From Rhodoferax sp. (GTDB lineage Bacteria > Pseudomonadota > Gammaproteobacteria > Burkholderiales > Burkholderiaceae_C), in NCBI GenBank assembly GCA_024236015.1, contig JACKLK010000002.1, forward strand, positions 62,001 through 126,000: 64,000 nucleotides of DNA, given 5' to 3'. Positions within the stretch are counted from its first letter, which is position 1; each line of letters opens with the position of its first letter. Made by a program: the position numbers and the translations under genes. The notes beneath the pieces were generated by a model, which ran no database searches, had not been told where the DNA came from, and saw only the letters and a program-made list of their open reading frames with translations. Below, in pieces: positions 55,644-63,517 of this stretch.

Positions 55644-56066
55644 TCAGCGCGGCGCCAGCACCGCCATCGTGATGCGCGACACGCAGGTCATCTCGCCGGC
55701 GTCGTTGTGCATGTCGATCTGCCAGACCTGGGTGCTGCGGCCGCGGTGGACCGGTCGGGTGACGCCGGTGACCCAGCCGGTGGTGGCGCCCTTGAGGTGG
55801 TTGGCATTGATGTCCAGGCCGACACAGCGGTGACCTTCGGGCACCGAATACGCGGCGCCGCACGAACCCAGCGTCTCGGCCAGCACCACCGAGACACCGC
55901 CGTGCAGCAGGCCGTAGGGTTGCCGGGTGCGCTTGTCGACCGGGATGCGGGCGCGGATGAAGTCGTCGCCGACCTCGAGGAATTCCATGCCGAGCCAGGC
56001 GACCGCGGTGTCGACGTGGATGCGGGTCAGGGTCTCGATGGAAAGGGGTTTGGTCCAGATGCGCAT
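55644..56066 (-). CDS. PaaI-like hotdog thioesterase
   Basis: The 140-aa product is a single hotdog domain with YGLLHGGVSVVLAETLGSCG, the PaaI/YbgC-like active-site helix, and INANHLKGATTGWVTG. Such enzymes hydrolyse aryl- or acyl-CoA thioesters. The Asn/Asp before the helix is not obvious, so the exact class is uncertain, but the E in VLAETLGS is the usual catalytic carboxylate. It is divergent from the YoaK-family gene, 82 bp apart. Confidence 0.9.
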   Translation of the reverse strand: MRIWTKPLSIETLTRIHVDTAVAWLGMEFLEVGDDFIRARIPVDKRTRQPYGLLHGGVSVVLAETLGSCGAAYSVPEGHRCVGLDINANHLKGATTGWVTGVTRPVHRGRSTQVWQIDMHNDAGEMTCVSRITMAVLAPR

Positions 56067-56148
56067 GGCGGGCCGATCGGTGTGGGGGTTGCGGTGTGGC
56101 CGTTATTGTGCCGCCGTACGCGGCGCGCTTCATCAGTACCATCGGATC

Positions 56149-56910
56149 ATGCCGATCCAATATGCGCGCAGCCTGACCAGCCAGCAGGGTTCCAGCCGCA
56201 CCATCCGCCATCTCGGTTTCACGCTGGCCTTCATCGCCGGCGCGGCCAACGCCGGTGCCTATCTCGCGGTGCAGATCTACACCTCGCACATGACCGGCAT
56301 CGTCTCGTCGCTGGCCGACCACCTGGTGCTGGGTGAATTCACGCTGGCGCTGGGGGCGATGGGCGCGGTGTTGTCGTTCCTGATGGGGGCGATGACCTCG
56401 GCCATCATGATCAACTACGGCCGCCGGCGCGCCCTGCGCAGCCAGTTTGCCCTGCCGCTGCTGCTCGAGGCCGGCCTGTTCCTGGTGTTCGGCCTGATGG
56501 GCTCGACGCTGGCCGGCGTGACCGGCCTGTTCGTGCCCGCCACCGTGATGCTGCTGTGTTTCATGATGGGCCTGCAGAACGCGGTGATCACCAAGATCTC
56601 GGGTGCGGTGGTGCGCACCACCCACCTGACCGGCGTCATCACCGACCTGGGCATCGAGCTGGGCAAGCTGATCTACTGGAACCGGGTCGACGCGGGGCCG
56701 GAGCACCGCGTGGTCGCCGACCGGCTGCGCCTGCGCATGCTCGGCCTGCTGATCCTGTTCTTCCTGGTCGGGGGCGTGCTCGGTGCCATCGGATTCAAGC
56801 AGTTCGGTTATCTGGCGACCTTGCCGCTGGCCGGCATCCTGGTTCTGCTGTCGGTGGTGCCGGTGGTCGATGACCTGCGTGGCGCCGCGCTGGAAACCGG
56901 CGACGCCTGA
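56149..56910 (+). CDS. YoaK/DUF1275-family membrane protein
   Basis: The 253-aa product has about six hydrophobic segments. Family markers are LAFIAGAANAGAYLAVQIYT, SHMTGIVSSLADHLV and the second-half FMMGLQNAVITKISG followed by RTTHLTGVITDLGIELG. DUF1275 proteins are inner-membrane proteins of unknown, possibly transport, function. I start at 56149, where the family N-terminus begins; there is no strong Shine-Dalgarno. Confidence 0.9.
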   Translation: MPIQYARSLTSQQGSSRTIRHLGFTLAFIAGAANAGAYLAVQIYTSHMTGIVSSLADHLVLGEFTLALGAMGAVLSFLMGAMTSAIMINYGRRRALRSQFALPLLLEAGLFLVFGLMGSTLAGVTGLFVPATVMLLCFMMGLQNAVITKISGAVVRTTHLTGVITDLGIELGKLIYWNRVDAGPEHRVVADRLRLRMLGLLILFFLVGGVLGAIGFKQFGYLATLPLAGILVLLSVVPVVDDLRGAALETGDA

Positions 56911-57031
56911 ACCGGCCTGCCCGCGGGCACCCGCGCTTACCGTGGCCGTGGGGTTGTCCCCCTTTCAGACGATGCCGCTGTTGCGAAGCCGGCGCATCAT
57001 GTGTCCACAAGGACAAACAAGGGGGCAGGTC

Positions 57032-57916
57032 ATGGAAAACGGTCTCGTGCTGGGCAGGGCAATCCGGGTTTCGATCGTGGGCATGGCCTTGGCCGTGTCC
57101 GGCTGCGGAGGCGGCTCCGATGGAGGCTCCGCCACGCCTGTCATCCAGAGCGGGGTGTTCGTCGACGCCCCGGTGCAAGGCCTGGCCTATCGCTCGGGTG
57201 CGACCACGGGCTTCACCGATGCCTTGGGCACGTTCCAGTACGAGACGGGCCAGCCCGTCACGTTCACGCTGGGCAGCGTGGTCATCGGCACCATCGCCGC
57301 CGGCAAGGCCACGGTCTTCCCGACCGACCTCGTGCCGGGGGCCATCGACGAAACCGATGCGACGGTCAGCAACATGGTGCGCCTGCTGCAGACGCTCGAC
57401 GACGATGGCGACCCGAGCAACGGCATCCTGATCACGTCGGCGGTTCGCGACAGCCTGACGACGCCGCTGGACTTCGCGCAATCCAAGCTCGACTTCGCCG
57501 CCGATCCCGTGGTGGTGGCTGCCGTGGCCATGGCCACCGCATTGCGCGCCAGTGGCGCGGCCCCCCTGAAAGACGCCGCCTCGGCCGAGGCGCACTTCCG
57601 CTTCACCTTGCTGGCGGCGTTCGCCGGCACCTGGCACGCCAGCTTCGTCGGCACCAGCGGGCCCACCGACTACGGCAACTGCACGGTCACCGTCAATGCC
57701 CAGGGCGCGGGTTCGGGCAGCTGCCTCAGCGTTCCCTACAACCAGACGATTGCCGTTGCCGGCAACGTCCAGAGCAGCGGCAGCGCCTTGATCACCGGAG
57801 TCACCAATACCGGGGCCACGTTCTCAGGCTCGTTCACGCGCACCGGCAGCGCGTCCGGCACCTGGGGCAACACCCTGGTCGGCTCCGCCGGCACCTGGCA
57901 GGCGACCCGGAACTGA
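57032..57916 (+). CDS. Hypothetical lipoprotein
   Basis: The 294-aa product has a lipoprotein signal ending ALAVSGC, then GGGSDGG, so the cysteine would be lipidated. The next segment, GVFVDAPVQGLAYRSGATTG followed by FQYETGQPVTFTLGSVVIG, is a motif shared by many envelope lipoproteins of unknown role. An acidic stretch (LLQTLDDDGDPSNG) follows, then a beta-rich C-terminal half, GTWHASFVG to GTWQATRN, resembling a small beta-barrel or sandwich. No enzyme motif is visible. It stands alone between the YoaK gene and the convergent fahA. Confidence 0.8.
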   Translation: MENGLVLGRAIRVSIVGMALAVSGCGGGSDGGSATPVIQSGVFVDAPVQGLAYRSGATTGFTDALGTFQYETGQPVTFTLGSVVIGTIAAGKATVFPTDLVPGAIDETDATVSNMVRLLQTLDDDGDPSNGILITSAVRDSLTTPLDFAQSKLDFAADPVVVAAVAMATALRASGAAPLKDAASAEAHFRFTLLAAFAGTWHASFVGTSGPTDYGNCTVTVNAQGAGSGSCLSVPYNQTIAVAGNVQSSGSALITGVTNTGATFSGSFTRTGSASGTWGNTLVGSAGTWQATRN

Positions 57917-57980
57917 CGACGGACAACCGCCGAGCGGAGCCGAGCCGCGCCACGGCATCCGCCGCATCGACGCGGGTGTG

Positions 57981-59318
57981 TCAGGCCTGCAGCGCCGGCA
58001 ATACCGTGCCCCGGCATTCGCCGAAGCCGATGCGCGCCGCATCGGGGGCCTCGCACCAGCCGCGGAAGATCACGCTGTCGCCGTCTTCCAGGAAACGCCG
58101 TTGCTCCTGCGTCGTTGCGCTGCCACCTTCCAGTGTCAGCGGCTGGCTGCCGCCGCGGGTCAGTTCGATGATGGCGCCGGCCTGGTCCGGGCTGGGGCCG
58201 CTGATGGTGCCGGTGCCGAGCAGGTCGCCGGGCAGCAGGTTGCAGCCGCCCATGGTGTGGTGGGTCAGCATCTGGGCCACGGTCCAGTACTGGTGGCGGA
58301 AACTGGTGCGCGACAGGCGCGCCGGCGCGTCGCCGGCCTTCTCCCGCTGCGCGGTCTGCAGCGCCACCTCGAGCTGGATGTCGAGTGCGCCGTGCTGGCG
58401 GTTGCCATCGGCGTCCAGGTAGGCCAGCGGCTGGGGCTCGCCGGCTGCGCGAGTCCATGCCTGCCGATACGGCAGCAAGGCCTCCATCGTGACGATCCAT
58501 GGCGAGATCGTGGTGGCGAAATTCTTGCCCAGGAAAGGGCCGAGCGGGTTCATCTCCCAGAACTGGATGTCGCGCGCCGACCAGTCGTTGAGCATGCAGA
58601 TGCCGAAGATATGGTCCTCGGCCTGCGCCAGCGGTATGGGTTGTCCCTGGTGGTTGCCGACACCCACGTGTACACCGAGTTCCAGTTCGTAGTCCAGCCG
58701 CGCGCACGCGCCATACACCGGCGCCGTGGCGCCGGGCGGCATGGCCTGGCCCATCGGCCGATGGAACTGCTGGCCGCTGACGCCGATGCTCGACGCACGG
58801 CCGTGGTAGGCGATCGGCATCCAGCGGAAGTTCGGCGAGACCGGATCGTCGGGCCGTATCAGCGCGCCGACGTTGCGCGCATGATCGAGCGAGGTATAGA
58901 AATCGGTGTAGTCGCCGATGCGGTTGGGCCGCGCATATTCCACGCTGTCCATCGGCACCAGGCAGCCGCGCGCAATGCTGACCATGTCGGGTGTCGCGTC
59001 CTGCTCGAGCAGCGCGAACACGGCGTGGCGCAGCGCCTGCCAGGCCTTCGGGCCCATGGCCAGGAAGTCGTTCAGCGCATCGCGTGCACACAGCTGCGCG
59101 GCCTCCTGGGCCAGGCCGGCCAGTCCGGTGCTGGCGGCCAGCGCGGCCAGGTCGACCACCTGGTCACCAATCGCGACGCCGCCGCGAAACGACTCGTCGC
59201 TGCCGGCGCGCCGGAACACCGCGAACGGCAGGTTCTGGATCGGGAAATCGCTGCCGGCCATGTTGGCCGCGGGAAGCCAGCTGGCGGCGGCGGGGTCGTG
59301 GGTATGGTTGCGTTGCAT
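57981..59318 (-). CDS. fahA: Fumarylacetoacetase
   Basis: The 445-aa product hydrolyses fumarylacetoacetate to fumarate and acetoacetate, the last step of tyrosine/homogentisate breakdown. Metal and substrate motifs are present: DYTDFYTSLDHARNVG, LDYELELGVHVGVGN, LNDWSARDIQFWEMNPLGPF and GKNFATTISPWIV. TMGGCNLLPGDLLGTGTISG near the C-terminus is also typical. Length is near the eukaryote-like FAH (about 420). It is downstream of the cyclase and SMP-30 genes on the same strand; the 91-bp gap to the cyclase gene contains a GTTC repeat. Confidence 0.95.
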   Translation of the reverse strand: MQRNHTHDPAAASWLPAANMAGSDFPIQNLPFAVFRRAGSDESFRGGVAIGDQVVDLAALAASTGLAGLAQEAAQLCARDALNDFLAMGPKAWQALRHAVFALLEQDATPDMVSIARGCLVPMDSVEYARPNRIGDYTDFYTSLDHARNVGALIRPDDPVSPNFRWMPIAYHGRASSIGVSGQQFHRPMGQAMPPGATAPVYGACARLDYELELGVHVGVGNHQGQPIPLAQAEDHIFGICMLNDWSARDIQFWEMNPLGPFLGKNFATTISPWIVTMEALLPYRQAWTRAAGEPQPLAYLDADGNRQHGALDIQLEVALQTAQREKAGDAPARLSRTSFRHQYWTVAQMLTHHTMGGCNLLPGDLLGTGTISGPSPDQAGAIIELTRGGSQPLTLEGGSATTQEQRRFLEDGDSVIFRGWCEAPDAARIGFGECRGTVLPALQA

Positions 59319-59326
59319 GGGCTGTG

Positions 59327-59351
59327 TCGTTCGTTCGATCGTTCGTTCGTT
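59327..59351 (-). repeat. Interrupted TTCG tetranucleotide repeat in the fahA leader
   Basis: TCGTTCGTTCGATCGTTCGTTCGTT starts 9 bp upstream of the fahA ATG. The repeat is broken in the middle by GATC. It replaces the usual purine-rich ribosome site, and slippage could vary leader length. Confidence 0.6.
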
Positions 59352-59409
59352 GCGGTGATTGCGCCGCGGCGCTTGCGGTCGATGCCGCGGCGACGCCGTG
59401 CGCCAGGGT

Positions 59410-60216
59410 TCAGGCCTCTGCGGTCAGGCGGTCGTCGAAGATCGCCACCGCGCGGGTCCACCCTGCCGACGCGCCGCGGATCTTGTGCGGAAAACACGAG
59501 ATATAAAAGCCGGTGGGCGGCAACACCTCGAGGTTGTGCAGTTTTTCGAGATGGCAATAACCGATGTCGCGGCCGGCCTTGTGGCCTTCCCAGATCAGCG
59601 AGGCGTCATGGCTCTCGCCGTATTTCTGCGCGGTGTGCACGAAAGGTGCGTCCCAGCTCCAGGCGTCGGTGCCGGTCAGGCGGATGCCGCGCTCGAGCAG
59701 GTACATGGTGGCTTCGTAACCCATGCCGCAGCCCGAGGCCACGTAGTCCGGTTGCCCGTAGCGCTTGCCGGCGCGGGTGTTGACGACGACGATCTCCAGC
59801 GGCGACAAGGTGTGGCCGATGCGTGCGAGTTCGTTCTCGACATCGGCGGCGGTGACGACGTAACCGTCGGGCAGCTGCGTGAAGTCGAGCTTGACGCCGG
59901 GCTGGAAACACCACTCCAGCGGCACTTCGTGGATGGCGATGGATTTTTCCTGGTGGCCCAGCGCCTTGTTCATGGTGCTGTGGAAATGGTAGGGCGCGTC
60001 CAGGTGCGTGCCGTTGTGCGTCGACAGCGCGACGGTCTCCACCGCCCAGCCTTCGCCGTCGGGCAGGTCCTCCTTCTTCAGGCCAGGGAAAAACGGCTCG
60101 ATCTGTTCGAAGGTGTTCTCGTGCGTGAAATATTCGATCTTCGGGGCGAAGGCCGGCGGGTCGCTGAGCACGTCGTTTTCCAGGAAGATCGAGAGATCGA
60201 CGAAGGTGCGGGGCAT
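59410..60216 (-). CDS. Cyclase-family metal-dependent hydrolase (kynurenine formamidase-like)
   Basis: The 268-aa product starts at 60216 (MPRTFVDLSIFLENDVLSDP), seven nt after AGGAGA. The metal-binding signature HNGTHLDAPYHFHSTM is complete. Later histidines (HEVPLEW, HKAGRDIGYCHLEKL) fit the cyclase/KynB-like family. Such enzymes hydrolyse amides or lactones, including N-formylkynurenine or isatin-type rings. It lies between the SMP-30 gene (43 bp) and fahA in a catabolic cluster, so a ring-opening step on an aromatic-derived intermediate is inferred. Confidence 0.9.
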   Translation of the reverse strand: MPRTFVDLSIFLENDVLSDPPAFAPKIEYFTHENTFEQIEPFFPGLKKEDLPDGEGWAVETVALSTHNGTHLDAPYHFHSTMNKALGHQEKSIAIHEVPLEWCFQPGVKLDFTQLPDGYVVTAADVENELARIGHTLSPLEIVVVNTRAGKRYGQPDYVASGCGMGYEATMYLLERGIRLTGTDAWSWDAPFVHTAQKYGESHDASLIWEGHKAGRDIGYCHLEKLHNLEVLPPTGFYISCFPHKIRGASAGWTRAVAIFDDRLTAEA

Positions 60217-60259
60217 GGTGGTTCTCCTGTCGGGATGGTCAAGATCGGTGGGGTGCTTG

Positions 60260-61324
60260 TCATGGCCGGGGCGTGTTCCAGTGCACCATGGGCAAGCCGG
60301 CCACCGGCGAGCGGAAATACGGGATGGTCGTGCCCAGCAGGCTGCCGACGTAGACGGTGCGCAGGTCCGGCCCGCCGAAGGTGATGCTGGCCATCCACGG
60401 CGCCAGCGTGCCGCGGGCCCGCGCCATGTCGTCGGCCGTGGCCGTGCCGGCGCCCATCTTCTGCACCAGCGCCTGGCTGGCGGCCGGGTCACCGTCGTCG
60501 AGCAGCAGCAGCTTGTCGCCCTGCGGGGTGAGCGCGATCAGCTGGTCGACCATGACCAGCGTGCACCACAGGTTGCCGAAGGCGTCGAACGCGATGCCGT
60601 CGGGCGGGCCGCCGAGGTGGCTGGGGCCGAACACCTCGCGATCGACCAGGCGCACACCGCCCGCGGCGGATTCGTCGAGCCGCATCCGGGTGATGTGCGG
60701 GCCGGTGGTCTCGACGATGTACATCCACTCTTCGCGTGCATCGAGCCGGATCTCGTTGGTGAAATGAAAACCGTCGGCCACCACGCGGATCTCGCGGCCG
60801 GGTTCGACCACCGCGATGTAGCCGTCGCGCACCCGGCTCGCCGCGGCCTTGGTCCATGGATTGACCCGGGTCGACACGGTGATCCAGATGCGATCCTTCG
60901 TGTCGCGCAACACGAAGTTGACCTTGCCGATCGGCTGGCCGTCGATGCGGTCGAACAAGGTGCGGGTATGGCCGTCGCGGGTCATCACCTCGAGCAGGTC
61001 GGTGCCGAAGTTGGAGATCAGGATGTCGCCGCCCGCGGCAAAGGCCAGGCCGTTGGGCAAGGTGCCCTGCGTGAACTTGGCCTCGAACGCGTCGCCGGTT
61101 TCGGTGCTGGCGCTGGCGAAGCGCGGGTCCGCCTGTTGCCCGACGAAACGCTGCGTGCCGTCGGCCCGGATGTGGGTGACGCCGCCGCGGGCGTCGGCCG
61201 CCCACAGGCTGCCGTCGGGTTCGGCGAGGATACATTCCGGGCGCTGCAGGTCGTGGCCGATGGTCTTGATGGCGGCGCGATCGATCGTGAAGCCGGCCAG
61301 TGGATTGGATGCAGCGTTTGTCAT
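60260..61324 (-). CDS. SMP-30/gluconolactonase-family protein
   Basis: The 354-aa product is a six-bladed propeller with motifs RPECILAEPDGSLWAADARG, LPNGLAFAAGGDILISNFG, TNEIRLDAREEWMYIVET and PPDGIAFDAFGNLWCTLV, matching the conserved metal-site Glu, Asn and Asp positions of SMP-30 lactonases. It likely hydrolyses a lactone or a related intermediate. Its start is 311 bp downstream of the dctM stop, with REP-like repeats between, and the cyclase gene follows after 43 bp. Confidence 0.9.
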   Translation of the reverse strand: MTNAASNPLAGFTIDRAAIKTIGHDLQRPECILAEPDGSLWAADARGGVTHIRADGTQRFVGQQADPRFASASTETGDAFEAKFTQGTLPNGLAFAAGGDILISNFGTDLLEVMTRDGHTRTLFDRIDGQPIGKVNFVLRDTKDRIWITVSTRVNPWTKAAASRVRDGYIAVVEPGREIRVVADGFHFTNEIRLDAREEWMYIVETTGPHITRMRLDESAAGGVRLVDREVFGPSHLGGPPDGIAFDAFGNLWCTLVMVDQLIALTPQGDKLLLLDDGDPAASQALVQKMGAGTATADDMARARGTLAPWMASITFGGPDLRTVYVGSLLGTTIPYFRSPVAGLPMVHWNTPRP

Positions 61325-61635
61325 ATGCGTGTTCCGTTACGCGGTACGTTGTCCGCAGCCCATGAAAGGTCCAGCGACGGTGGAGCAGCTCAGGCCAGCG
61401 GCCGCGCAGCAGGCCCGTCCAGGCCCCCACGGAACTGGCTTTGCCAGGCCGTAGGGGGCGCCCCCCAGTGGGGGGTTCGGCCGGTTTACACGCAGTGAAA
61501 CCGGACAGACGGGGGGCGTCCTTGGCCCCGTCCAGGGGCGGCCGCGCACGGCCGCTCCGAAGCGGCCGGCCCGCCCCCCAGTGGGGGGTTCGGCCGGTTT
61601 ACACGCAGTGAAACCGGACAGACGGGGGGCGTCCT
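61325..61635. other. 311-bp intergenic region made of REP-like repeats
   Basis: There is no gene here. The region holds two identical 65-bp repeats plus further hairpin-forming GC-rich sequence (for example GGCCGCGCACGGCCGC near 61540). It lies downstream of dctM and upstream of the SMP-30 gene and may limit read-through or stabilise the dct mRNA end. Confidence 0.75.
61459..61523. repeat. REP-like 65-bp repeat, copy 1
   Basis: The unit contains two internal inverted repeats: CCCCCC-AGT-GGGGGG and CCGGTTT-N10-AAACCGG. The two copies are identical and 113 bp apart. Such hairpin-forming units are common between genes in Comamonadaceae-like genomes. Confidence 0.85.
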
Positions 61636-61636
61636 T
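61572..61636. repeat. REP-like 65-bp repeat, copy 2
   Basis: This is identical to copy 1. Its last base is the first base of the dctM stop codon on the plus-strand coordinate, so it directly abuts the 3' end of the TRAP operon and could act as a transcript-end hairpin. Confidence 0.85.
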
Positions 61637-62955
61637 CATCTCAGCAACACCAGGCTGATCTGTGGAAACACCAGCAGCAGGCCCAGCACCGACAGCATGA
61701 TCAGCGTGAACGGCGCCGTGCCCTTGAAGATGTCGCCGAGCGAAATGCCCGGTTCGGACAAGGTGCTCTTGATGACGAACACCGACAGGCCGAACGGCGG
61801 CGTCAGCAGCCCGATCTCGACCGCGATCACGGTGACGACGCCGAACCACACCAGGTTCATGCCGAACTGTTCGGCGATCGGCAGCATCAGCGGCAACACG
61901 ATCAGCATGATCGACGACGAGTCGATGATGGTGCCCAGCGCAATGACGATGGCCACGTACAGCAGCAGGAAGGCGGTGCGCCCCAGCCCGGCCTGGGCCA
62001 TGGTTTCGACCAGGAACTGCGGCATGCCCGACATTGCCAGCATGCGGGTGTAGATGGTGGCGCAGATGATCAGGAAACTCACCGCCACCGTGACATGGCC
62101 GGTCTCGGTCAACACGCTCCAGAAACCCGGGCCATCGAGCTTGCGCTTGAGCAGCGCGATCACCAGTGCCAGCCCGGCGCCTACCGCGCCGGCCTCGGTG
62201 GCGGTGAAGAATCCGGCGTACAGGCCACCGAGTACCGCGACGATCATCACGATGCTGGGCAGCAGCTTGAGCGCCATGGTGCCGGCGCCCATCATGTCCT
62301 GGGCATCGACCTCGACCGGTATGCCGTTGGCAAACACCATGCCCGGCCGCAGGTAGGCCATCAGCACGATGCCCAGCGCGAAGGCGATGGCCAGCATCAA
62401 GCCGGGCACGATGCCGGCGGTGAACATGTCGCCCACCGACTGGTTGGCCAGGAAACCGTAGAGGATCATCAGCAGGCTGGGCGGGATCAGCATGCCCAGC
62501 ACCGAGGACCCGGCCACGACACCGGTGGCGAATCCGCCGCGGTAGCCGAAACGCAGCATCTGCGGCACTGCCACCCGCGTGAACACCGCGGCCGATGCGA
62601 TCGAGATGCCGGTGATGGCGGCAAACACGGCATTGGCCGCCACGGTCGCGATGCCCAGGCCGCCGCGCAGGCGCCGGAACATCTGGTTGGCGACCTCGAA
62701 CGCGTCCTTGCCGACGTCGGCCTTCGCGACCAGGAAGCCGGTCAGCACGAACAGCGGAACCACACCGAAGATGTGGCTGTTGATCGCGTCGTTGGCCGCT
62801 GCCGCGAGCAGGTTGGCCGCCACCGACACGTCGTCGCGGATCAGCCAGACGCCGATGAACGACACCAGGCCCAGCACCACGGCCACATGCAGGCCGCCCC
62901 AGATCAGCAGCAGCATCAGCACCAGCGAGCCGCTGGCGATCACCGCATTACCCAT
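61636..62955 (-). CDS. dctM: TRAP transporter large permease (DctM)
   Basis: The 439-aa product has about 12 hydrophobic segments and DctM motifs: LFVLTGFLVAKADVGKDAFE, AANAVFAAITGISIASAAVF, GMLIPPSLLMILYG and the second pseudo-repeat IGLLTPPFGLSVFVI. It forms the sodium-coupled channel of a TRAP transporter with DctQ, using a periplasmic binding protein. Its start overlaps dctQ by 8 bp. REP-like hairpins follow its stop. Confidence 0.95.
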   Translation of the reverse strand: MGNAVIASGSLVLMLLLIWGGLHVAVVLGLVSFIGVWLIRDDVSVAANLLAAAANDAINSHIFGVVPLFVLTGFLVAKADVGKDAFEVANQMFRRLRGGLGIATVAANAVFAAITGISIASAAVFTRVAVPQMLRFGYRGGFATGVVAGSSVLGMLIPPSLLMILYGFLANQSVGDMFTAGIVPGLMLAIAFALGIVLMAYLRPGMVFANGIPVEVDAQDMMGAGTMALKLLPSIVMIVAVLGGLYAGFFTATEAGAVGAGLALVIALLKRKLDGPGFWSVLTETGHVTVAVSFLIICATIYTRMLAMSGMPQFLVETMAQAGLGRTAFLLLYVAIVIALGTIIDSSSIMLIVLPLMLPIAEQFGMNLVWFGVVTVIAVEIGLLTPPFGLSVFVIKSTLSEPGISLGDIFKGTAPFTLIMLSVLGLLLVFPQISLVLLR

Positions 62956-63517
62956 GGTCGGCAGCTCCCCGTGCCGGCAGCCGGTTGGCGCGTCGCCAAT
63001 CCGCCCAGGCCAGCAGCACGAAGGTGATCAGCGTCGCACTCAGGCCGATCAGCATGATCAGCCGCACCGGCCAGACCGGCGCGGTGAAGTCGCCGATGGC
63101 GCCGACATACTCGCGGATGCGGATCGCCTCGACCAGCGGCTCCCAGGCGGCCCACAGGATGACGCCCACCAGTGCGGCGCCGATCAGGTGGTACAGCGCC
63201 TGCAGCCGCGCGGCGAACGCGGGCCGGCCTTGTTTCAGGCGCGCCAGCAGGACGTCGGCGCGGGTGAAGCGCCCGCGGTGCAGGGTGTCGGCCAGCTGCA
63301 GGAACACGATGCCGACGATGGACAAGGCCACCAGTTCGGTGACGCCGCGCACCGGCGCGTCGAACAGGTTGCGTCCCAGCACGTCGGTGTTGATCAGCAG
63401 CATCAACGCGATGATCCACAAGGTGCCCAGCGCGTTGAGCAGCTTGCCCAGGCGTTGGAACTGCCACGGCAGCGGCGCGCCGTAGCTGTCGGCGACCGGT
63501 GTCTTGCCGGAGCTCAA
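62948..63517 (-). CDS. dctQ: TRAP transporter small permease (DctQ)
   Basis: I choose the TTG at 63517 (189 aa), which overlaps the dctP stop (TTGA), because the usual DctQ length of 160-190 aa fits. There are four hydrophobic helices, with LLINTDVLGRNLFDAPVRGV and TELVALSIVGIVFLQLADTL in the first half, as in DctQ proteins. It couples the binding protein to DctM. An upstream frame extension overlaps dctP and was not used. Confidence 0.9.
   Translation of the reverse strand: MSSGKTPVADSYGAPLPWQFQRLGKLLNALGTLWIIALMLLINTDVLGRNLFDAPVRGVTELVALSIVGIVFLQLADTLHRGRFTRADVLLARLKQGRPAFAARLQALYHLIGAALVGVILWAAWEPLVEAIRIREYVGAIGDFTAPVWPVRLIMLIGLSATLITFVLLAWADWRRANRLPARGAADHG

Noticed and set aside
56911..57031. 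Gap before the lipoprotein gene
   Set aside because: No gene, RNA or convincing promoter motif could be recognised there.
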